Positions 56,771 to 64,000 of a stretch of 64,000 nt of DNA are shown piece by piece. Below the pieces are notes generated by a model that had not been told where the DNA came from, searched no databases, and worked only from the letters and a program-made list of their open reading frames with translations. Origin of the DNA: Alopecurus myosuroides (taxonomy: Eukaryota > Streptophyta > Magnoliopsida > Poales > Poaceae); contig CM054057.1 in assembly GCA_028641055.1 (NCBI GenBank), forward strand, positions 397,094,541 through 397,158,540. The letters are read 5' to 3'. Within the stretch, counting starts at the first letter, position 1; each line of letters opens with the position of its first letter. The translations under genes and the position numbers were made by a program.

Positions 56771-59700
56771 GAAATGTTTTTGAAATTATAAGAAAACCTA
56801 TTCTCTAATTAAAAGATATTCCCTATTTAAATGCCTATAATTGCTATTAATATGACATACATATTTTCAAATTTAAAAATTCAAAAGTGTTGAAACATCA
56901 CACAAATGTTCTTATGTGAAATTTTATATGTTCACGAAACATTAGAAATTGGTTTGAGGCTATTTGGAGTATTAAATCAAAAGATATGGTTTTGTTAAAT
57001 AAAACAGGAAAAGAAAAGAAAAAAAAGCAGTAGAGCAGCCTAACCATCCGGCCCGAACCCATTCCTTCCCCTCTCCTTCCTATCTGCCACCCAGAGCGCG
57101 CAGAACGGCCCAACAACCAGGCCAGCAGCCACCCCGGCCCTCTCTCTTCTCCCTGCCGCTGACGGGTGGGATCTGCGATTATGTCAGCTATGACGTGCCC
57201 ACGTCTTGAACCAGAGGAAACTGCCACGGCCATTTCGGCCACGAAATTTTGCCCACAGATTTCTCGAGCTTAGGGCCGTCGTGACCTCCCCCGATTCTTT
57301 CCTTTCACACTCCAGCATCTCTTCTCTCATTCCCCTTTGGTAACTCCCTGAATCACCCTCCGAGGCCATGGTTATTGCTCGTCGGAGTTCTCTTCCACCT
57401 TCATCGTCCCTGCGCGATTCCGCCAAGGTGAGCGAATTACGGATCCATAGAACCCCTCCATTCGACTCCTTGAGCCCTTGTGCATCCCCTCTGAGAGAAT
57501 GGACGATATTTTTCCAGGCAGGGCCTCGCGCCATCCGTTACCGTAGATCGCCGGAACCCGAGCACCTCCAGCCGAGCTGTGCTATTGAGTCTGGCAGCGA
57601 GGGATGCCGTCGTCCGTGCCATCCGCCACGCCGTATCGTTCCGCGCCCCGTGGTCATCTCCGTTGAGCGCGAGTACCTCCGTAGCTTCACCAGGGTCAAC
57701 TTCCGAGCGCCAAGCGTCGCCTCCCGGCCATTTCCGGCCGCTACGCCGGCAAGGTGAGCTCTTGTCAACTCCGTCCGTTTGATCCTTTTTGTATGGCCCA
57801 GATTAGATCCACTAGATCGAAGGGGTAAGCAACCACTAGATCTAGATCCAACGTCCAGGATTTAATGAAACCGCCCAGTCAGCACTGCCCCATGAGCATG
57901 CCACATATACACCCAGTCAGCCAGTCTGACCAATCACAGGAAGCCACGTAGCCTAACCTTATCCACTTGTTTCTGGTTTTTATTCCGAATAAAAAATCAA
58001 AAGGCAGTTTTGCAGAATAGCCCCTGAAACTTTAAATCATGATAACTCTCAAACCATAAGGTCAAATTTGATAAACTTAGAATTTTGAAATCAGCACAAC
58101 ATGTAAAAACTTTTGGCACTGTCCAAATTCAAATTTGACAAATATAAATTGGTTCAAATATAAATATGCTTGTTTGATGATTTTTGGCATAATTTAAATT
58201 CTACAAATCCAAAAATTGCAAATAAAATATTGTTGAAATCCTTAGGATGTGTACTTCAATACCCTCTGTCCCAAAATATTAATTAAGCCAATTAAAATGG
58301 AATTTAGAATTTAAATAGTCATTTGAGTATTTTGCACCTAATTTCAATTCTATAAATAATTTCAATTAGTTTTCTTCTGAAAAATTGTTCCATTTAGTAA
58401 CCTTAGACCAGAGAAACTAGTATACAAACTTTTTGTGACCATAGAACCCATTCCATGTAATATTTGCCATATAATCCAGCCATACTAGTCAGCCATTATA
58501 AATTAAGTGTTATTTGATGGAAACCCCCTTTAGGAAAATTGTGGTATGATCATTTTGATCAAAACCAACACCCATGTCATTTTGAACTTATGTAAATTAA
58601 CTTTCGGACCAGAAACCCCTAGCCAAATACTTTTGTAAATTTACGAGCCATATTGTAGATTGGTTCAATCCCTAGCCCAATTCCTTTTGTTGATCATGGA
58701 TTTGTTTTCTAAAACTCTAAACCATATCACATCTACTTCTTTGGTATATTGAGTGAAGTGATATTCCTTGACAACCCTTAATCACCAATGGCAAACCCCG
58801 TGACCAAACACTTAGTACATTTTGCATATTGAATTATGTGTCAAAACCTTGTCCATGTTAACACCAATCAAGTTGAATAACTTGTTATGCTTATGTATTG
58901 TATATCTTGTTGCATCTGTTTGTTTGTTGGTGAATTTTTGGTTTATTGTTATGTATTGTATTGTTTAGATTGTACGGAGAGCAAAGTTCTAATTGTGAAG
59001 ATAGTGATTTTATATCAACTTACACAAGGCAAGTGATTCTCATGTCCCACTTTTCTTTTACCTTACATAAGTGTTTTCAGTAGTATGCATCATAGGTGAT
59101 TTTATTTATTTTCCAAAGTATATGCTATGCTTAGAAATACCTTGTAGTGTGTAGCCAACCTGAAACTTCTGCTAGATACTAGTTTATATGTGCTATAATA
59201 TTATCACAACTATTGATGATACTTGTTGGGTTGTGATGTTTTGAAAATTGAAATTAACAAGCTAATGAAACACCTGGGTGGATTGAACCTTTCTTGGATT
59301 TTGTTGAGTGGCTACTCAGGTCCATGTTCATGGTGGTTTAGCCATGAATGTCAGGGTTATCACCTGAGAGTACACTTTTGGACTGCCACCCAGGATTTAA
59401 CAGATTTGTAGGTATTCACCCTATAGTCAGCTTCCAGTGCAGCCTTGAGGTAATATGGGCTCTGCCAAGATTAAGTAAGTTGTGGGGGTTCCTCCTTTTG
59501 TATTGACAGTGGGTGGTAGAATTTTAGAAGCAACGAGTCAATACTGGTATGGTTGAATCCCTCTTCCCAAAGATCTTGTCTCATTCTTCCCTCGGGGAGG
59601 ATGAGTCTCAAGGTGAAAGTGCACAACCTCTGCAGAGTTAAAAACTAAGATCTTAGTCGTGCCCCGGTTATGGGCCAATTGAGCAGCTAGACAGAGTTGG

Positions 59701-60438
59701 CGCCAAAGGATCTCCTCATCTTTTCTGAATGAAATAAAATATGGTAGAAACCCTTTATAGGGCACATGGTGGTTTAGCCATGATGCCACAATCAATCTTC
59801 ATGGTGGTTTAGCCATGATGACTTTTCAACCTTCATGGTGGTTTAGCCATGATGATTTATCAAACTTCTTGGTGGTTTAGCCATGATGATTTGTCCAACT
59901 TTATGGTGGTTTAGCCATGAATGATTGTACAAATGTTTCATTTGTTTAAAATGATTTACAAATATACGACAAAACTGGCTTTATGCAAATAGCCCAGACT
60001 CCACCAGCCAAATATCATGTAGCTAGTTATTCCTCAAAACTGCCACCATACAAGTGTCACTTGCCAGTACATTGTTTGTGCTGACTTCCTCCCCATGGGG
60101 GCTGCATATTCCAACGTGCAGATGAATATGAAGACGAGTGAGGATTTCGTTTAGGATCTCGAGTCTATCGCCAACATGTTCTTCCTATGGCGCATGAAGA
60201 TGAAGAAGGCTCATTGATGCTTTATTTCCGCTATGTTTACTTTGAAACTTGTTCATTGGGCTAGTCCATGTTGACTATGCCAATTGTAAGGTTATTTTAT
60301 TTCTTATCCATTGGATCAACGATGTAGAATGATGTTATTGCAATGAATATTTCATGTTGTCATTTGTATGCTATCAGAGATCCCGGGAATAGCAGGTTAC
60401 ACAGGTGTTCTACCTTTATCAAAAGGTAGGGAACCACA
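56771..60438 (+). repeat. Element X 3' LTR, right part
   Basis: Collinear with 19006-20849 plus 47776-49572. The GC-rich leader 57030-57780 keeps the GGTGAGC sites (57428, 57754). Tandem repeat at 59766-59930. Ends GGGAACCACA, then TSD AATCA. Confidence 0.88.
59766..59930 (+). repeat. 34-bp tandem repeat in X 3' LTR (about five units)
   Basis: Same unit as 48899-49064 (TGGTGGTTTAGCCATGATGA plus spacer). Confidence 0.8.
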
Positions 60439-60443
60439 AATCA

Positions 60444-61020
60444 ACAACAACAATAATATGAGTATAGCCTTTTGAAGGAGGGAAAGGACCCATAAAGTCA
60501 AAACCCCAACAATCAAACGGTTCAATAACAAGAGAATAATTCATAGGAATTTCATTACGTCTAGAAATATTTCCAATCCTTTGATATTGATCACAAGATA
60601 AAACAAATTTTCTAGCACCTTTAAAGAGAGTAGGCCAATAAAAACCTGATTGTAGAACTTTATGTGCAGTTCAATCTCCAGCGTGATTTCCTCTATAAGC
60701 ACTACTATGACATTTTCTCAATATCTCTTGTTTTTCATTTTCAGGAACACGTCTTCTCATAATACCATCAACACCTTCTTTATATATGTGTGGGTCATCC
60801 CAAAAATAATGCCTCAAATCATAGTAGAATTATCTTCTTTGCTGAGTTGTAAAGGTAGGAGGCAAATACTTTGAAACAATAAAGTTAGCATAATCAGCAT
60901 ACCATGGACTCCCCGAAAAAAATGCATACCATGGACTCTCTCGAGAGCTCACTTTTATTGCAGCTAACTGTTCATTAGGAAAACTATCATTAACAGGAAT
61001 AGGGTCATCAGAGATATTTT
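60444..61020 (-). pseudogene. Athila-2 integrase, N-terminal part
   Basis: Minus strand: the zinc finger region has CHSSAYRGNHAG, a stop where Trp, Arg or similar is expected (about 60670), then FYWPTLFKGARKFVLSCDQYQR. The last Cys of CxxC is Tyr, so the HHCC finger is broken. GFDFMGPFPPSKG supplies the first catalytic Asp. It ends at VVD, where X is inserted, and continues at 18557. Between about 60897 and 60950 a 27-bp direct duplication repeats the codons SPWYA. Confidence 0.85.
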
Positions 61021-61024
61021 CTAA

Positions 61025-62041
61025 TCAAGACAAATTATCAGCAACGGGATTTTCAGCACCCTTCCTATCCACAATATGTAAATCAAACTCTTGTAAGAGA
61101 AGCACCCATATAATAAGATTAGGCTTAGCATCTTTGTTTTCCATAAGGTACTTAATAGCAGCATGATCAGTATGAATAGTAACTTTAGAATCAACAATAT
61201 ACTGCCTAAATTTATCATAAGCAAAAACTACAACTAGGAATTCTTTCTCAGTGGTAGCATAATTCTTTTGAGCAGCATCAAGAGTTTTACTAGCATAATG
61301 AATAACATTTAACTTCCTATCTACCCGCTGTCCAAGAACAACACCTACAGCATAATCACTAGCATCACACATAATTTCAACTGGTAAATTCCAATCAGGT
61401 GGTTGAACAATAGGGGCAGATATTAAAGCCTTCTTTAAAATTTGAAAAGCTTCTTTACAATCTTCATCAAATACAAATGGTACATCTTTTTGAAGAAGAT
61501 TAGTAAGAGGTTTTGATATTTTAGAGAAATATTTAATAAACCTTCTATAGAAACCAGCATGACCAAAAATACTACTAATACCTTTAACATCCCTTGGACA
61601 TGGCATTTTCTCAATAGCTTCAACTTTAGCTCTATCAACTTCAATGCCTCTTTCAGAGATTTTATGTCCAAGAACAATTCCTTCATTAACCATCAAATGG
61701 CATTTCTCCCAGTTAATGACAAGATTAGTCTCCTCACATCTCTGCAAAACTTTATAAATATTCTGCAAACAATTATCAAAAGAAGTTCCATAGACGGAGA
61801 AATCATCCATGAAAATTTCCACAATTTCTTCACAAAAACCATGAAAGATAGCAGACATGCATCTTTGTAAGGTAGCAGGAGCATTACATAAACCAAAAGG
61901 CATACATCTATAGGCATAGGTTCCATAAGGACAAGTGAAAGTTGTTTTATCTTGATCAAGCTTTTTAACATCAATTTGAGAAAACCCAGAATAACCATCA
62001 AGAAAGCAGAAATGAGTTTTCCTAGACAACTTTTCTAACAT
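61025..62041 (-). CDS. Athila-2 reverse transcriptase (catalytic part) and RNase H
   Basis: 338 open codons. [10 protein letters not shown] (Asp ~15) and FMDDFSVYG (~77-80) hold the three catalytic Asp residues of reverse transcriptase. [17 protein letters not shown] lies between them. RNase H starts at about residue 225 with [14 protein letters not shown], then [15 protein letters not shown] and TDHAAIKYL. It ends at DNLS near 61025. Residues look intact, which makes this the best preserved enzyme of the element. It would copy element RNA into DNA. A frame change at 62035-62041 separates it from its N-terminal part. Confidence 0.9.
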   Translation of the reverse strand: MLEKLSRKTHFCFLDGYSGFSQIDVKKLDQDKTTFTCPYGTYAYRCMPFGLCNAPATLQRCMSAIFHGFCEEIVEIFMDDFSVYGTSFDNCLQNIYKVLQRCEETNLVINWEKCHLMVNEGIVLGHKISERGIEVDRAKVEAIEKMPCPRDVKGISSIFGHAGFYRRFIKYFSKISKPLTNLLQKDVPFVFDEDCKEAFQILKKALISAPIVQPPDWNLPVEIMCDASDYAVGVVLGQRVDRKLNVIHYASKTLDAAQKNYATTEKEFLVVVFAYDKFRQYIVDSKVTIHTDHAAIKYLMENKDAKPNLIIWVLLLQEFDLHIVDRKGAENPVADNLS

Positions 62042-62811
62042 TTGATCAATAAAGGCAAAGGATAATGATCTTTCTTAGTGACTTTCTTAACCTTCCTAAA
62101 ATCAATGCACATCCTATAACCATCTACTACTCTTTGAGGAATAAGTTCATTATTTTCATTTGGCACAACAGTCATCCCTCCTTTCTTTGGGACACAATGC
62201 ACATGACTAACCCATCTACTATAAGAAATAGGATAAATAATACCAGCGTCAAGGAGTTTCAATACCTCATTTCTTACCACATCCTTCATTCTAGGATTTA
62301 AACGGCGTTGATGCTCAACAACTGGCTTTGCATCATGCTCAATATTAATAGCACGCTGACAAATAGTAGGAGAAATCCCTTTCAAATCATCAAGAGTATA
62401 ACCAATAGCACCTCTATGTTTCTTCAATATCCCCAATAATCTCTCCTCTTCTTTATCAGAAAGTTGAGAACTAATAATAACATGATATAATTTCTTATCA
62501 TCAATATGAGCATATTTAAGATTATCTGGCAAAGGCTTTAAATCAAAAACAGGATCTTCCTTGGGTGGTAATGTTGTACCCAAGTCTTCCACTGGTAAAT
62601 TATGTTTCAGCATTGCTGGCTGATGTAGCAATATCTCAACAATTTCATTCCTTTCTTCCATAAAGACATCACTTTCGTGTTCTTCCATGTATTGCTGCAA
62701 AGGATTGTTAGGAGAAAGAGAAATAGCAGCCAATTCTTCAACTTTATAATTCTCATTAGGTAATTCAGCTTCATAAGGTGCTTTAGCAAATATGGAGAAA
62801 TTAAATTCATA
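62035..62811 (-). pseudogene. Athila-2 reverse transcriptase, N-terminal part
   Basis: Follows gag-protease in the same frame after a single in-frame TAG (62812-62814). Contains KKHRGAIGYTLDDLKGISP, NPRMKDVVRNEVLKLLDAG, YPISYSRWVSHVHCVPKKGG and DGYRMCIDFRKV, the usual gypsy reverse transcriptase fingers. It ends in LPLLIKC, where a shift leads into the next frame. Confidence 0.88.
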
Positions 62812-64000
62812 CTACTCTCCATCAAACTTTGTAAGAATCTTATCCTTTTTACAATCAATAATAGCACCACAAGTATTTAAGAAAGGTCTACCAAATATAG
62901 TAGGACAAGTATCACTAGCAGAAGTGCCTAGTACTAGAAAATCAACAGGATACTTAGTTTTACCACACAAGACATCCACATCTCTAACAATACCAATTGG
63001 AGAAATAGTTTCCCTATTAGCAAGTTGAATAACCACATCAATGTCTTCAAGTTCACAATAACAAATTTCATGCATAATTTCTTTATAAAGCTCATAAGGA
63101 ATAGCACTAGAACTAGAACCAATATCACATAAACCATAATAACAATGATCACCTATCCTAACAGATTGCACAAGAACACTAGGTTTCCTAGATTTACTAG
63201 GATGAGAGACAATATTAGAAGAATCTTCACAAAATATAATGTGTCCCTCTTCTATATTTTCAGAAACAAGGTCCTTTACTATTGCTACTACAGGTTCTAC
63301 ATTTATTTGTTCCTCGGGTTCTACAAGTTTCCTTGAACTTTTATTAACCACACTAGCTAACATAAAGTGTTCTTTTACCTTAGCAGGGAAAGGCATTTTC
63401 GCAATATAAGGTTCAGGCACAATAGAATCAACAATATGAACTTCTATATCTCTAGCGGGAACACAATTAATAGTATCCTTATAAGGAGCATGGTACTTGT
63501 CCCATTCCTTTTTAGGAATATCAAAATAAGAAGCAAAAGCCTTATATAAGTTTGCAACAACTTGAGAATCAAGACCATAAGGAGTACTAACATTATGAAA
63601 ATCATCGGATGACATAAAGGTTTTAATGCATTCATAGTCATAATTTATACCTGACTTTCTACCTTTGTCATTCTCCCATGCTTCAGTGTTTTCTTGAATA
63701 CGGTCAAGAAGATCCCATTTAGCTTCATCCTTCATACGTGTAAATGATCCAGAACAAGAAGCGTCCAATAAATCCTTATCATGAAGAGAAAGCCTTGCAT
63801 AGAAATTATTGATAACAATATTACTCGGGAGCTCATGAATGTGGCATTTGAGCATTAATAACTTCAATCTCCCCCATGCTTGGGCAATACTCTCTCCGCC
63901 ATGTGGCCAAAAATTATATATATAATTCCGATCTCTATGGATTACACTTGGAGGATAAAATTTAGAATAAAAGAGAGGTACAATTTCCTCCCATTCAATA
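62812..64000 (-). CDS. Athila-2 gag (C-terminal part) and protease, running off the window
   Basis: The frame is open from the window edge (64000) to 62812. It starts in gag capsid (KFYPPSVIHRDRNYIYNFW, then LKCHIHELPSNIVINNFYA). Later comes a linker rich in Val/Glu. The aspartic protease site CDIGSSSSAIPYELYKE lies near 63124, with an intact D-x-G; GRPFLNTCGAIIDC is near 62890. Gag and protease share one frame, as in other Athila elements. The start of gag lies outside the window. One TAG at the end separates it from reverse transcriptase. Confidence 0.88.
   Translation of the reverse strand, partial: IEWEEIVPLFYSKFYPPSVIHRDRNYIYNFWPHGGESIAQAWGRLKLLMLKCHIHELPSNIVINNFYARLSLHDKDLLDASCSGSFTRMKDEAKWDLLDRIQENTEAWENDKGRKSGINYDYECIKTFMSSDDFHNVSTPYGLDSQVVANLYKAFASYFDIPKKEWDKYHAPYKDTINCVPARDIEVHIVDSIVPEPYIAKMPFPAKVKEHFMLASVVNKSSRKLVEPEEQINVEPVVAIVKDLVSENIEEGHIIFCEDSSNIVSHPSKSRKPSVLVQSVRIGDHCYYGLCDIGSSSSAIPYELYKEIMHEICYCELEDIDVVIQLANRETISPIGIVRDVDVLCGKTKYPVDFLVLGTSASDTCPTIFGRPFLNTCGAIIDCKKDKILTKFDGE

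Larger units (their letters stand above)
18558..60438 (+). mobile_element. Element X: long-LTR Ty3/gypsy with two large nested insertions
   Basis: TSD AATCA at 18553-18557 and 60439-60443. The 5' LTR is 18558-49572 and holds the Tat element; the 3' LTR is 52001-60438 and holds solo LTR Z. After removing insertions the LTRs are about 4.08 and 4.12 kb, and the element is about 10.6 kb. The interior is only 2.4 kb: a TGGTATCAGAGC primer site, sequence I cannot assign, a decayed integrase of chromovirus type, and a polypurine tract. Reverse transcriptase is missing, so this copy needed enzymes in trans. The pair of 4.1-kb LTRs contributes most of its length. Confidence 0.85.
13614..64000 (-). mobile_element. 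Athila-2: Athila-type gypsy element, split by element X, right end outside window
   Basis: Own sequence is 13614-18557 and 60444-64000. In element sense (right to left) it reads gag-protease (64000-62812), reverse transcriptase and RNase H (62811-61025), integrase (61020-60444 then 18557-17681), ORF3 (17342-16845), internal polypurine tract, non-coding region, terminal tract, 3' LTR (15115-13614). X sits in the integrase between VVD and YVTKW. Removing X and one AATCA restores a continuous reading frame there. The 5' LTR lies past 64000, so its TSD (TGTAA, 13609-13613) can be seen on one side only. Confidence 0.85.

Overview
This window is plant nuclear DNA made almost entirely of LTR retrotransposons; I found no host gene, tRNA, rRNA or CRISPR. 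Lineages present are Athila-type gypsy with tRNA-Asp-like primer site, Tat-type gypsy with a spliced antisense gene, long-LTR gypsy starting TGTAAYAYCC, and a Sirevirus-type copia. That mix points to a large-genome grass, probably Pooideae (wheat, barley, oat or ryegrass relatives); the species is an inference I cannot settle.

The layout is a nest resolved by termini and 5-bp target-site duplications (TSDs). (1) 1-2778: relic of a Tat-type element (+ strand integrase end, opposing antisense-ORF relic). (2) From 2779: LTR 'Y' of a long-LTR gypsy, seen in pieces 2779-2837 and 10927-13613. (3) Inside Y: Athila-1 (2838-10921, TSD GGCAT, minus strand, gag-protease only) and Athila-2 (from 13614 past the window end, minus strand). 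(4) Inside the Athila-2 integrase gene: gypsy 'X' (18558-60438, TSD AATCA, plus strand), with LTRs of about 4.1 kb and only 2.4 kb of decayed interior. (5) Inside the X 5' LTR: a Tat element (20850-47775, TSD AATAG/AACAG, minus strand). (6) Inside the Tat element, just upstream of its antisense gene: a Sirevirus-like copia (22285-34187, TSD GCCGC, plus strand). (7) Inside the X 3' LTR: a solo LTR 'Z' (52456-56765, TSD CTTAT). The chain Y > Athila-2 > X > Tat > copia is five levels deep.

Nearly all coding regions are broken by stops, frameshifts or insertions. The least damaged are the Tat integrase (40050-41525), the Athila-2 reverse transcriptase/RNase H (61025-62041), and Athila-2 ORF3 (16845-17342).

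A theme recurs across lineages. Three unrelated elements (copia, Athila-2, Tat) each carry an extra gene between pol and the 3' LTR, and each has promoter-like sequence next to it. In the copia the internal promoter region repeats the palindrome array of its own LTR. In Athila the GC-rich hairpin of the LTR recurs upstream of ORF3. The copia and both Athila elements also carry a second polypurine tract inside the element; in each Athila it matches that element's own terminal tract. These are the observations most worth checking. All boundaries were read by eye; no alignment or search was run.
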